In this document: positions 41,742 through 51,040 of the stretch, piece by piece
How the letters are laid out: every line of letters begins with the position of its first letter
How positions within the stretch are numbered: the first letter of the stretch is position 1
Assembly (NCBI GenBank): GCA_965214295.1
Contig: OZ243944.1
Location: 1,488,001 to 1,552,000, forward strand
From: JAJDUF01 sp965214295
GTDB taxonomy: Bacteria; Chloroflexota; UBA11872; UBA12225; JAJDUF01
Length of the DNA stretch: 64,000 nt
Direction: 5' to 3'
Made by a program: the position numbers and the translations under genes
Notes under the pieces: generated by a model
Database searches by the model: none
Told to the model about the DNA's origin: nothing
Seen by the model: only the letters and a program-made list of their open reading frames with translations

Positions 41742-42896
41742 TCAGCGCGCGGGGACAATGGTGGCCTTGACGCATTCCATCCGCATCGCGCTCTGCACCG
41801 CCTGCGCCATGCCGACCTCCGTCAGCGGGAACGTCTGCTGCATTTGGGTCCAGTCGTAGTTATCCTGGACGGCGTACAGTAGCCGGATAGCCTGCGCCAC
41901 TTCATCCGGTGTAAAGGCCCAGCTGCCCAGCACTTGCACTTCCTTCACACAGAGGCGGTGCCAGTTGGTGTCCTGGCTCCCGGCGTCGGTGAACTGCCCC
42001 ATCTCCACGTAGGTACCCCCGTCGCGGAGCATCTCGATCCCCTCCGGCCCGGCCAGAGGGCTGCCGCTACAGTCCAGCACCACGTCGGCGCCGAACCCGC
42101 CAACGGCCTCACGCACGGCCTCCACCCGCGCCTCCGGCGTCGGATGCGTCTCCAGCGAGATCGTTGCCTCGGCGCCATACGCGCGGCAGAGGGCCAGGCG
42201 CGGCACCTCCGGGGCACCGACGACCACCACCTTCCCGGCCCCACGCTGCCGCGCGGCAATCACCGCCAGCACGCCGATAGGCCCCGATCCCTGGATAACG
42301 ACGGTGTTTCCTGGCTGAAAGCCTTCCGATCCGAGCGCACTGGCCCGATTCAGGGCACGTGTCACGGAGCTGAACGGCTCCACGAGACTGCCGACGAGTA
42401 ACGACATATCATCGGGGAGGCGGAAGACTTTGGTTGCCGGCAGCGCATCGAGGTCAATGTAGACCATCTCGGCCCAGCCGCCCCACAGATGCGGCGGCCG
42501 CGCAAAGCCGATCTTGCGTCCGTAGTAGGTCGGGTTGCGGCAGCGATTAGCCCTGGCCGGGTAGTGCAAGCAATAATAGCACTGGCCACACGCCATCAGC
42601 GGCGGTAGCATCACCGGCGTGCCGACCTCCAACGGCTGCCCCATGTAGTCGCTGGTAAGCTCTGGCCCGATCTCCTCGATCATGCCCGCCAGCTCGTGTC
42701 CCAGCGTGAAGGGCCACGGCAAGTCACCCGGCCAGTGCCCGCGCAGGATGTGCAGATCGGTGCCGCACACACCGCAGGCATGGATACGGATCAGGGCGCC
42801 GCGGGGCGGCACCGCCGGCCGCGGCACGCTACGCAGCACCGGCGCTTCACCAGGCCCATCGTAGGTAATGACCCGCACCGAGGAGTCCGGAGACAT
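41742..42896 (-). CDS. zinc-dependent alcohol dehydrogenase (MDR superfamily)
   Basis: A 384-residue medium-chain dehydrogenase. Catalytic-zinc ligands lie in ACGVCGTDLH and LGHELAG, the structural-zinc lobe is CGQCYYCLHYPARANRC, and the NAD(P) fold has VVIQGSGPIGVLAVIAA. It may oxidise a sugar alcohol, threonine or another secondary alcohol; the sequence alone does not tell. A TACTAT box ends six bases before the ATG at 42896, suggesting a leaderless mRNA. The frame upstream of that ATG is not conserved. Confidence 0.88.
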   Translation of the reverse strand: MSPDSSVRVITYDGPGEAPVLRSVPRPAVPPRGALIRIHACGVCGTDLHILRGHWPGDLPWPFTLGHELAGMIEEIGPELTSDYMGQPLEVGTPVMLPPLMACGQCYYCLHYPARANRCRNPTYYGRKIGFARPPHLWGGWAEMVYIDLDALPATKVFRLPDDMSLLVGSLVEPFSSVTRALNRASALGSEGFQPGNTVVIQGSGPIGVLAVIAARQRGAGKVVVVGAPEVPRLALCRAYGAEATISLETHPTPEARVEAVREAVGGFGADVVLDCSGSPLAGPEGIEMLRDGGTYVEMGQFTDAGSQDTNWHRLCVKEVQVLGSWAFTPDEVAQAIRLLYAVQDNYDWTQMQQTFPLTEVGMAQAVQSAMRMECVKATIVPAR

Positions 42897-42980
42897 GGTG
42901 AGATAGTAACAGAGCGAGGCGGTTCGAGATAGGGTGCCCACAAGGAACGCCCTCACAAGGTTGGCGGTGCCAATTGGCTT

Positions 42981-43052
42981 CCGTAGGGGCAACCCTTGTG
43001 GTTGCCCTCGTTCCCCCTCTCCACACGTGGAGAGGGGCCGGGGGTGAGGCCG
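42981..43052. repeat. two palindromic repeats downstream of rho
   Basis: GGGCAACC-CTTGT-GGTTGCCC at about 42988-43007, then CCCCTCTCCAC-AC-GTGGAGAGGGG at 43014-43037 followed by CCGGGGGTGAGG. They could end transcription of rho. Confidence 0.6.
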
Positions 43053-43067
43053 CGTCTCGCCCGGCGT

Positions 43068-44348
43068 TCAGCCGACTTCCTTGCCGATGGTGGTCAAGAA
43101 CTCGCGGTTGGTGGCCGCCTTGCTCATCTGCGCCAACATCGCCTCCACCGCATCGCTGCCACCCATCGCGTTGAGCATCCTGCGGATTGTGATGACGCTG
43201 CGGAGCGTCTGATCGTCGAGCAGCAGCTCTTCGCGCCGGGTGCCGGAGCGGGCAATGTCAATAGCCGGGAAGACGCGGCGGTCCGCGAGCCGCCGGTCGA
43301 GGATCAGCTCCATATTACCGGTGCCTTTGAACTCCTCATAGATGACATCATCCATCCGGCTTTCCGTGTTCACTAGGCAGGTAGCCAGCAAAGTGAGACT
43401 GCCGCCCTCGTCAATGTTCCGCCCCGCCCCGTAGAAGCCCTTGGACGGATAGAGCGCCGCCGGGTCTACACCGCCGGAGAGCGTGCGTCCGCTCGCGGGC
43501 ACTGCCAAGTTGTACGCCCGCGTCAGCCGGGTGATGCTATCCAGCAGGATCACCACGTCGTGCCCCACCTCGACCAGCCGTTTGGCCCGCTCCAGGCACA
43601 TCTCGGCGACGCGCGTATGGTTATCGGGCGGCTCGTCGAACGTCGAGCTGATGACCTCGGCGTTGACCGTCCGTTCCCAGTCGGTCACTTCCTCCGGCCG
43701 CTCGCCGATCAACGCGACCATCACGTGTGCTTCCGGGCAGTTGGTCGTAATACCCTGGGCAATCCCCTTGAGCAGCATCGTCTTGCCGGCCTTCGGCGGA
43801 GATACGATCAACCCCCGCTGCCCGCGGCCGATAGGTGCCACCAAATTGATGACCCGATTGGACATATTGTGCTGCTTCAGCTCGCGGGTCGTCGCCGCCG
43901 CGCCTAGCTCCAAGTCGAACAGCTTGTTCGGAAAGATCGCCGTGAGGCTGTCGAAGCGCCGCCGCTGCTTCGCTTCGTCCGGTGCTTGGTTGTTGACCGC
44001 TTCGATCCGCAGCAGGCCGTAGAACTTCTCGCTGTCCTTCGGCGGGCGGATCTGGCCGGTGACGAGATCGCCCGTCCGCAAGCCGAAGCGCCGAATTTGG
44101 GTCTGGGAGACGTAAATATCCTCCGACCCCGGCAACCAGCTCTTCCCTTGCCGCAGCATGCCATAGCCTTCGTCCATGATCTCCAGGACGCCGGTGCTGA
44201 ACAGGTGCCCCTGCCGTTCGGTCTGTGCTTGCAGTAGCCGGAAGATCAGCTCCTGCTTTTTCAGCGAGGAATGCCCCGGCAGCGCCATATCGCGTGCCAT
44301 GCCCCGCAATTCGGTGATGGTTCGGGTTTCCAGTTCGGCGTATTGCAC
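43068..44348 (-). CDS. rho: transcription termination factor Rho
   Basis: 426 residues. N-terminal ELRGMARDMALPGHSSLKKQELIFRLLQ is the helix bundle, GVLEIMDEGYGMLR is the primary RNA-binding OB fold, and the ATPase has SPPKAGKTMLL (Walker A), GERPEEVTDWERTV, VVILLDSITRL (Walker B) and the Q/R-loop SGGVDPAALYPSKGFYGAGRN. Rho releases RNA at unstructured C-rich sites. The GTG start at 44348 has AGGAG seven bases upstream and gives the normal length; 17 further codons upstream are dismissed. Confidence 0.95.
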   Translation of the reverse strand: MQYAELETRTITELRGMARDMALPGHSSLKKQELIFRLLQAQTERQGHLFSTGVLEIMDEGYGMLRQGKSWLPGSEDIYVSQTQIRRFGLRTGDLVTGQIRPPKDSEKFYGLLRIEAVNNQAPDEAKQRRRFDSLTAIFPNKLFDLELGAAATTRELKQHNMSNRVINLVAPIGRGQRGLIVSPPKAGKTMLLKGIAQGITTNCPEAHVMVALIGERPEEVTDWERTVNAEVISSTFDEPPDNHTRVAEMCLERAKRLVEVGHDVVILLDSITRLTRAYNLAVPASGRTLSGGVDPAALYPSKGFYGAGRNIDEGGSLTLLATCLVNTESRMDDVIYEEFKGTGNMELILDRRLADRRVFPAIDIARSGTRREELLLDDQTLRSVITIRRMLNAMGGSDAVEAMLAQMSKAATNREFLTTIGKEVG

Positions 44349-44468
44349 TGTTGCACTCCTGGGCGAGACTCTCGACGTTGGTAGTGATCCGCGCCGCACT
44401 CCAGTCGGCTGGTCTAGGCGCTATTGACGTTTCCCGGTTGTTGCTATGCAAAGCACTCCGGGCCTGCC

Positions 44469-44506
44469 ATTCCCGCGGAACCCGTCATTCTCGCGCAAGC
44501 GGGAAT
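44469..44506. repeat. ATTCCC-N8-GGGAAT repeats, one half and one complete
   Basis: Left half ATTCCCGCGGAA (44469-44480), then ATTCTCGC-GCAA-GCGGGAAT (44487-44506) followed by CCAG. Confidence 0.65.
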
Positions 44507-45195
44507 CCAGAGCGTGTGCGCTGGCCGCTGCCCCAGGCACCTCGTCGGTAGCACACCGGCACCGCCAGGCTGCTCGTAAGCGAACTGCCTAGACCGGCCA
44601 AGCGCATTGCTCCGGGATGCCCCCGTAGCCCCTTCCCCGCATACTGCTGCGCCTCTCGGAGCACGAATTCCCAAGGCATAACGGCGCTCGGTGGCACACG
44701 GCACAGCGGCGGCGCTGTAGCGGCCTCCGCAATCCCGGACCGCGACGACACCGCTCCCTACGCGCAAGTCCCCGCCCAACGCTGGACGCTACGACACAAC
44801 TGATGTCAACGCGGCTTCATGCCTACCGGATGTCGCTATACGACGCTCAGAACGGATGCTCCCCCGGCCTTGCTCGCGGCTCAGAGTACGGAGGTAGCAT
44901 GCTTTTTCAAGTGGACGGCATACGCCGGCCCCCATACCGCTCGGATACAACCGGATGGTATCGGCAGCGAACAAGGGGCCCTACTCAAGACAAGAGCTTT
45001 GCCTGAACAGCGTCGTGGGATCGGGCCGTGAATCCGGCTCGAAGTGACGTAGGGATAAGCTGGCTATCGCTGGTGTGAGTTGGGGAAACAGGTGACTACC
45101 CATGCGCGCAGTCACCATATATCCGCCACTGTAGCATAGTTTGCGACTCCCGTCAAGCGGTCCTCACCGACGGTCAGGGCCTTTCCAAATCCGCC

Positions 45196-45254
45196 ACCAC
45201 CCCGGTCATTCATCGCTACCACCCCGGTCATTCATCGCTACCACCCCGGTCATT
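45196..45254. repeat. 22-bp tandem repeat, 2.7 copies
   Basis: The unit starts ACCACCCCGGTCATTC and ends ATCGCT. Copies lie at 45196-45217 and 45218-45239, and a third runs from 45240 until it diverges at 45255 into TCTGAGC. GGTCATTC links it to the dispersed palindromes. Confidence 0.8.
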
Positions 45255-45420
45255 CTGAGCAGCCTTTCCACTGTCATTCTGAGCGGAGCGAAGAATCTCG
45301 CCACGTGGGAGCGACCCGGCGCGAAGTTTACCTTGAGCGTAGCCGAAAGGCTCAGAGCCGGCCCCTGGCTCGAACCGGGGGTGACAAGGGTGACAATGGA
45401 AAGACCCTGTCCGGCGGACG

Positions 45421-47457
45421 TTAGCACACATAGGCGGCGCGGATACCACCGTCTACAGTCAGCACAGCGCCTGTTGTCTTGGCGCTTTGGGACGACGCAA
45501 AGAACAGAATCGCCTCTGCCACGTCATCGGGCGTAACGTTCACCTTGAGCGCCGTGCGGTCACGGTAATACGCTCCCAGTTCTTCCGGTTCGATGCCGTA
45601 GGTCCGCGCCCGCTCCCGGCGCCGCGACGCCGACCACAGCTCCGATCCCTCGATAACCCCATCCGGGCACACGCAATTGACGCGGATGCCGTGCGCTCCC
45701 CCTTCCTCTGCCAGGCAGCGTGCCAGGTGCAGTTCGCCGGCTTTGGCCGCGCTATAGGCGGCCATCTCCCTGCCGGCGGCAAGCGCGTTTTTCGAGGCCA
45801 CGAAGATGATCCTGCCGCCGGTCCCCTGCTCTTGCCATAGGCGAAAGGCCGCACGCGCCACCAGGAAATAGCTGGTCGAGAGCATATCACTGACCACAAT
45901 ATCCACGCCGCCGAACGCCACCGCGGCCTCGCGGAAGACGCGACGGACAAGCGTCTCATCCCTTACGTCGGTCGGTACGGCCACTGCCCGCCCCTCGCCG
46001 TGTGCGGTGTTGATCGCCTCCGTGACGGCCAGCACGCCGGCCGCATTGCTGTCAGCAGCTACCACGTGCGCGCCGGCCCGAGCCAGGCAATTGGCGGTAG
46101 CGCGCCCGATACCGCCGGCCGCGCCGGTCACGAGCGCCACCTGCCCGGAGAGCGCGGCCGGCGGTGGCGCCAGCGCGAGCTTGTACCGTTCCAGGGGCCA
46201 ATACTCGATGTCGTAAGCGTCTCGCTCCGACAAGGACACGAACTCGCCAAGCGCCGTCGCTCCGCCCATGACCGCAATGGCTCGGTGGTAGGTGGCAGCC
46301 GCCACCCTGGCCGCCCGCTTGTCGCTGCCGGTTGCGAACAGCCCGACGCCGGGAACGAGCACAATCCGCGGCTGCGGATCATCTTCCGGATCGCCCGGTG
46401 ACTGGTGCGCGTGCAGGTAGGCTCGGTAGCGTTCGGCATAGGTGGCCGTGTCGGCGCGGATCGCCGTCTTCAGTGCCGCCAGGTCGTTCCTCCGGGCATC
46501 CCACTTCACCCACAACGCGGTGGCCTTGGTGCGGATGATGTGGTCGGGGCACGCCGTCCCACGCGCCGCGAGGTCGCGCGCCTCCCGCCCCGCCAGAAAC
46601 TGCAACACCTCCGACGAATCGTCGAAGTGGACGATCACACGCTGCGCTGATCCGCCGGCCCCCCGCAGTGTCGGCGCGACCGCCGCCGCGACCGCCCGCC
46701 GGCGATCCGGCGGCAATGGCGGCTGCACGACCGGGCCGAACACCCGCTTCCCTCGGGCCGCAGTCTGCACTGCCTCGGCACAGCGCCCCAGCACCGCGAT
46801 GGTGTTTCGGTAACAATCGAGAGCGGTTTCACCCCAGGTCACCAAGCCGTGATGGCCCAGAAACGCCACGCGCACCCGCTCGTCGGCATTGACCAGCGCC
46901 GCCACCTGCTTGGCGAGCGCAAAGCCGGGGCGCCGGTACGGCACCCAGACCATCGTCGGCCCGAAGACGCGCCGGGCCAGCTCCTCGCCGCCGGCGGTAG
47001 TACAGAAGGCCGCGCCTACGTCGGGGTGGGTGTGGTCAATGTGCCGATGGCGGATGAAGGCGTGGAGCAGTGTTTCGATAGACGGCCTAGGTGCTTCCGG
47101 CACGGTGATCGTGTGGGCGAGATAGGCTACCATCTCCCCATCGGTCATCCCTACCCGCGGCCGGAGCGGGTGTATGTCGTCGAGGCGGAGACCGACAAAT
47201 CCCGCCCGCTCCATCGTAGCGAGATCGAAGCCGGACGCCTTGACCCGCAGGACGCTCACCTCCCGACCGCGGAAGTCGGTTTCGGTCAGCTTGGCCGAGG
47301 TGTTACCCCCGCCGGCATTGACCAGCGTGGCATCGCGGCCCAGCAGATTGGAGCGATAGACGAGCAGGCCGAGCTTGTCGAGACCGGCGGCGTCCTCGGC
47401 TCGCCACCGGTTCTCCGGCGCTTGCCCCAGCGCCGGCTCAGTAGCATGGGTTTGCAT
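45421..47457 (-). CDS. bifunctional aldolase / short-chain dehydrogenase (RhaEW-like)
   Basis: 678 residues with two catalytic halves. The N-terminal class II aldolase part (to about 410) has NAGGGNTSAK, IDHTHPDVGAAF and FLGHHGLVTWGE, supplying the zinc histidines. The C-terminal SDR part starts VALVTGAAGGIGRATANCLA and has YSAAKAGELHLARCLA with the catalytic Tyr and Lys. In rhamnose-using bacteria such fusions split rhamnulose-1-phosphate and process lactaldehyde; no rhamnose isomerase, kinase or transporter lies nearby, so the sugar is uncertain. The start at 47457 has AAGGAAG six bases upstream. Confidence 0.88.
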   Translation of the reverse strand: MQTHATEPALGQAPENRWRAEDAAGLDKLGLLVYRSNLLGRDATLVNAGGGNTSAKLTETDFRGREVSVLRVKASGFDLATMERAGFVGLRLDDIHPLRPRVGMTDGEMVAYLAHTITVPEAPRPSIETLLHAFIRHRHIDHTHPDVGAAFCTTAGGEELARRVFGPTMVWVPYRRPGFALAKQVAALVNADERVRVAFLGHHGLVTWGETALDCYRNTIAVLGRCAEAVQTAARGKRVFGPVVQPPLPPDRRRAVAAAVAPTLRGAGGSAQRVIVHFDDSSEVLQFLAGREARDLAARGTACPDHIIRTKATALWVKWDARRNDLAALKTAIRADTATYAERYRAYLHAHQSPGDPEDDPQPRIVLVPGVGLFATGSDKRAARVAAATYHRAIAVMGGATALGEFVSLSERDAYDIEYWPLERYKLALAPPPAALSGQVALVTGAAGGIGRATANCLARAGAHVVAADSNAAGVLAVTEAINTAHGEGRAVAVPTDVRDETLVRRVFREAAVAFGGVDIVVSDMLSTSYFLVARAAFRLWQEQGTGGRIIFVASKNALAAGREMAAYSAAKAGELHLARCLAEEGGAHGIRVNCVCPDGVIEGSELWSASRRRERARTYGIEPEELGAYYRDRTALKVNVTPDDVAEAILFFASSQSAKTTGAVLTVDGGIRAAYVC

Positions 47458-47569
47458 CGCGGCTTCCTTCCCATCCATTGCCCACCCGTGTACCTTCAGG
47501 GTACCTCGCGGAGCCACCCGTCCCCCCTGGGAAGCGGGAGGGCCAGGGAGCTGACAGGGGTAGTTTTTG

Positions 47570-47676
47570 TGTAGGGGCGCGATTCGTCGTGCCTTGGCCC
47601 TCGTCATTCCCGCGAAAGCGGGAATCCACACCCCCTCTCTATCGCTTCGCGATGGAGAGGGGGCCGGGGGGTGAGG
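47570..47676. repeat. stack of three dispersed repeats
   Basis: TGTAGGGGCGCGAT element (47570-47593, compare 4989), palindrome ATTCCCGC-GAAA-GCGGGAAT (47606-47625), and CCCCCTCTCTATCGC/GCGATGGAGAGGGGG hairpin (47631-47662) followed by CCGGGGGGTGAGG. No gene lies in the 47458-47730 spacer. Confidence 0.75.
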
Positions 47677-47730
47677 CTGGTCGGCCCCGCCGAAATACCT
47701 ACCCTTCACGGTTTCGCCGCTCGGCGTCGG

Positions 47731-48231
47731 TCAACGCACGGGGAAGAAGATGTCGGTACGCCACTTGGACTGGTCCGGCTCGGCGCCGGGGTCGGTCATG
47801 TAGACCTCCCAGGGCGCTCCGGCGGCTTGGAGTCCCTGCGTCTCCATCCACTCCGTCAGGGCCGACCACGTCCGCGGCAGATCGTCGTATGGCCCCATGT
47901 GCGTCACGGTCGCCACGGTGCCGGCCGGAAGCTCGGCGGCTTGGATGCGGCCCATTCCCTCCAGCGGCGCGGCGACGGGCATCCCGCACTCCATGTCGAT
48001 CTCGCCACCGTTCGTGGACGTGTCACACTCGCTATCGAGCGGGCCGCCATCCATGCGGTGGTAGATCGTGAGGGGCATACCGGCTGGGGCCTGCCCACTC
48101 TGCTGAATGTACCCGAATATCTCCCCGAACAGGGGCCCCATCGCTTCGCCGATCTTGTCATGCTTGATCACGGTACGGATACCCAGGATGGGCTGTGCAT
48201 TGAGTTGCTTGGTTGCGAATTCCAGTGTCAT
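47731..48231 (-). CDS. GyrI-like / AraC effector-binding-domain protein
   Basis: A 166-residue stand-alone SOUL/GyrI-like domain: an N-terminal strand QLNAQPILGIRTV, IGEAMGPLFGEIFGYIQQ, the IYHRMDG strand, the pocket region GRIQAAELPAGTVATVTHMGPYDDLPRTWSALTEWM, and the EVYMTDPG end. Such domains bind small amphipathic ligands and drugs and appear alone or in MerR/AraC regulators. No DNA-binding part is present. AGAGGAA lies about eight bases before the ATG. Confidence 0.85.
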   Translation of the reverse strand: MTLEFATKQLNAQPILGIRTVIKHDKIGEAMGPLFGEIFGYIQQSGQAPAGMPLTIYHRMDGGPLDSECDTSTNGGEIDMECGMPVAAPLEGMGRIQAAELPAGTVATVTHMGPYDDLPRTWSALTEWMETQGLQAAGAPWEVYMTDPGAEPDQSKWRTDIFFPVR

Positions 48232-48760
48232 CTACGGTTCCTCTCGATGTTTCGTTGGCCGCGAGTCAGGTGATCGCAGTCTCTCCATAGTTAACGGGGA
48301 CGTACCCCTGCCGGTTGTCCCTGCGGCTGGAGTTTGCCCTGCGCCACTCCGAGAGGATGGTCCGGTGACGTCTCAGTATGCACGGGCCGCAATCCGTTGG
48401 AGAGGTGAGTGTCCTTACTGAACTGAGGAAAGAGGATACGTATGGAGGCCGCTGCCACCGGTTAGCCCCCGGTGCCGTCCCCTCCCATCCAGACCGGGGA
48501 AGTATCGGCAACGAGTTCGGACAGCAGCGCTTCGGCGGCGGGTGCTTGCGCCAGGTGGTCAATGAGCCAGTCAGTATCTACCGGATAGGGCATGGCTCAA
48601 GCTGGCCGCCCATTGCTGACTTGGCTCCGACGGCGCGGGTAATTTCTTTCTTTGCTGCCTCTACTCTCCGATACCCAGACACGTCTCAAAAGGTTGTACC
48701 ACTACGGCCGCCGCTTGCCCAGCGCCATTCCGCTGGCAAACCCCGATAGGAGCCTGTGGC
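48232..48760. other. 529-bp spacer with no convincing gene
   Basis: Short open frames occur on both strands, but none has a good start site or conserved look. A GGGGAC-GTACCCC-type palindrome lies near 48296. None of the ATTCCC repeats is found here, unlike most long spacers of the window. Confidence 0.45.
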
Positions 48761-49747
48761 TTACCAGCGGCCGCCGCCGGGGATGGTGGATTGAGGATAG
48801 GAGCCGAGCACCTTGGCTTCGCGGCACACCCGCGGACGGTGGCTCACCAGCTCGTTGAAGGCCATGTAGAGCGACGGCTCGTTGATGTGACCTTCGTAGT
48901 CGAGAAACCAGTAATACTCCATCCGCTCTAGCTCGGCGTTGTATTCCAGCGGTCGCTGATGGATGGTCAGCAGGTTCAGCTCGCTCTCGGCGAAGATGTC
49001 GAGCAGATTACGGAGCGTGCCGGGGCGGTTCTGGAGCTCGACCAGCAAGGTCGTCTTGTCGAAACCCGTCGGGTCCGCAAAGTTGCGTCCCACCACCCAG
49101 AAGCGGGTCACGTTGAGCGGACTGTCGCCGACGTCGCGCGCTACGACGTTGAGACCGTGTAGCTCGGCAGCCTCTTCTGTACCGATGGCGGCGGCACCCT
49201 CCTCGCTGGCGGCGCGCCGCGCCGCGACTGCCGTGCTCGCCTCGGTCCCGATCTCCGCACCGGGATGCGCTGCGCGAAACTGGTCGATCCAGCGCCGGCT
49301 CTGCCGAATAGCCTGCGGATGCGAGTAGATCGCCGTAATCGCGTCCATTTGCTCGGTACGCGACAGCAGGTGGTGGACGATGGGAATGGTAATCTCGCCA
49401 TAGATGCGTAGGTCCGAGGCGCGCAGCGCGTCGAGCGTCTCCGTAACCACCCCTTCCAGGTTGTTCTCGATAGGCAGCACGCCATAGTCCGCCTCGCGCA
49501 GTTGCACGTGCCGACACACGTCGGTATGGCTCGCGGCGACGCCGGCGATCTCCTCGTAGAGCACGAACTGCCCGCCGCCGAAATTCTGCTCGGCATACTG
49601 ATGCGCCGCCGTTGACGTAAAAGAGCCTGGCCCGCCGAAATAACTCATCCGAACGAGCCGGGCTTCCGGCGACGGCTGGCCAGCTCTCGGCGGCGCGGCT
49701 TGACCCGCGCACGATTCCGCGGAATCGCGTCCTGCAGCTTGCATCAT
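48761..49747 (-). CDS. pheA: prephenate dehydratase
   Basis: 328 residues. The catalytic domain shows MSYFGGPGSFTSTAA, DYGVLPIENNLEGVV, SHPQAIRQSRRWI and the NVTRFWVVGR motif with the essential Thr-Arg-Phe. A C-terminal ACT domain (LLVELQNRPGTLRNLLDIFAESELNLLTIHQRPL) would give feedback control by phenylalanine; its usual ESRP reads HQRP. It converts prephenate to phenylpyruvate. No chorismate mutase domain is attached. TATAAT ends nine bases before the ATG at 49747, so the mRNA has almost no leader. Confidence 0.92.
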   Translation of the reverse strand: MMQAAGRDSAESCAGQAAPPRAGQPSPEARLVRMSYFGGPGSFTSTAAHQYAEQNFGGGQFVLYEEIAGVAASHTDVCRHVQLREADYGVLPIENNLEGVVTETLDALRASDLRIYGEITIPIVHHLLSRTEQMDAITAIYSHPQAIRQSRRWIDQFRAAHPGAEIGTEASTAVAARRAASEEGAAAIGTEEAAELHGLNVVARDVGDSPLNVTRFWVVGRNFADPTGFDKTTLLVELQNRPGTLRNLLDIFAESELNLLTIHQRPLEYNAELERMEYYWFLDYEGHINEPSLYMAFNELVSHRPRVCREAKVLGSYPQSTIPGGGRW

Positions 49748-49756
49748 CGTGGTGGA

Positions 49757-49762
49757 ATTATA
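49757..49762 (-). promoter_or_regulatory. TATAAT -10 box of pheA
   Basis: A perfect TATAAT on the minus strand nine bases before the tandem ATG codons of pheA. A fitting -35 hexamer is not clear. Confidence 0.5.
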
Positions 49763-49854
49763 CCGGCCGCACGCCAGCGGCCGGCGCTGCAATGACCGGA
49801 CGGGAGGCTCCCTCACCACGAGCTACTGGTCGGAAGGAGGCCGCAGTTCGTTGG

Positions 49855-51034
49855 CTACTCCCGGCCCAGCAGCCTCTCCAGCTCCGCAAGCATCTCGCGC
49901 GGGCCTGGCTCGTCGAAGTGCCGACGCGCCGGCTCCAGCAGTTCGGTCAGCCGCTCGGCCACGCCATCCTTCAGATCGAGCGGATGCAACGCCCCCGACC
50001 TATAATCCCCGGCAAGGTCGTCGAATGAAGCGTAGGTGATCGCGCCGCCGTTGGCCGGCGTCCGGGCGATAGTCAGCTCCACGTCGTCAGCGCGGAAGAT
50101 AAAGTGCTTGGCCCAATCCAGGATCGGATTGAACTCGATCTCCTGCGGCGGGCAGAACGCCTTCCGAATCTTACGCCGAATGTCGTCCGGGCTGTCGTGA
50201 ATGAAGATCGCCGACCTCGGGTCCGACTTGCTCATCTTCATCGCTGCCAAGAACTCCTGCCGGTTCTCTTCGGGCGGCGGCCAGAACGGCGGCTTGCCCA
50301 ACCCCATGACCAGCGGGTGATGGATAGCCACCGGCTTGAGCTTGCGTCCCCGCGCGTCCAGCAAGGGCCGCAGCTTCAGCTTCCGCGCCGTATCTCGCGC
50401 GATGACGTGCGCTTTACGCTGATCCATCCCCGCATGCGCCAGTTGCACGCCCTGAATGAAGATATCCGCGACCTGCATTGGCGGGTAGATCAGCTTGGCA
50501 AAATCAACCGCCTCTCCTTCCTGCCGGCCGAGGATGGTGATGCTGCGCTGCATCCGGCCCAGGGTCGTGTTCTTGCTCACGTCAATGACCGTTGCCCAGT
50601 AGTCGTCATTCCCCTCATAGAGGTCCGTGCCGAGCAAGAATTGCAGCTTGCTCGGATCACCGCCCCAGCAGCGTATCGATGCCTTGAAGCCTTCCTTGAA
50701 ATACTCCGCCGCCACACCCTTGATGACCTCGCGGTCTCCACCGAGCTTGTCGTTGATCCAGGTGTGCCAGTCGGCGAGGAAAATGGTGCATTCGACCCCG
50801 GCATCGAGAAAGTCCTTGACCTTCCCCATGCACATCAGACCCGTACCGAGGTGCATCTTGCCGGAAATCTCGAAGCCGATATAGTGCTTGATCGGCTGAC
50901 CGGATGCCAACAGGCGGGATAAATCGCCGGGCGTCAGCACCTCGGCAGTGTTACGAGTAATCAGATCAAAGCGCCGGCCCTGAGCCGCCCTTGACTCGGA
51001 CTGGGACGCACGGTTCGTTTCGGTCGCGACGGCC
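49855..51034 (-). CDS. tyrS: tyrosyl-tRNA synthetase, archaeal/eukaryotic type
   Basis: A 392-residue class I synthetase. IKHYIGFEISGKMHLGTG is the HIGH region, IYPPMQVADIFIQGVQLAHAGMDQRKAHVIARD the tyrosine pocket, MKMSKSD the KMSKS loop, and the end ALHPLDLKDGVAERLTELLEPARRHF matches archaeal TyrRS. The bacterial hallmarks, a KFGKT-type loop and a C-terminal S4 domain, are absent. The start at 51034 (MAVATETNR) is the first ATG of the conserved part; no well-spaced ribosome site is seen. Confidence 0.85.
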
Positions 51035-51040
51035 ATGATA

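Larger units (their letters stand above)
44349..45420. other. 1.07-kb repeat-rich spacer without a recognisable gene
   Basis: The left part has one half-copy and one full copy of the ATTCCC-type palindrome (44469-44480, 44487-44506). The right part has a 22-bp tandem repeat (45196-45254) and the motif TCTGAGCGGAGCGAAGAATC. Short open frames in the middle (44789-45031) have no ribosome site, no conserved look, and overlap each other on both strands. I see no RNA gene. Confidence 0.6.

Noticed and set aside
44789..45031. Small frames in the rho-RhaEW spacer as genes
   Set aside because: They overlap on both strands, lack ribosome sites and have no conserved features.
45196..45254. Tandem repeat as a CRISPR array
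   Set aside because: Copies are contiguous with no spacers, and no cas gene is in the window.
48266..48562. Minus-strand frame between the GyrI-like gene and pheA
   Set aside because: Composition is Arg/Pro/Ser-rich in the pattern of random GC-rich DNA, with no start signal or motif.
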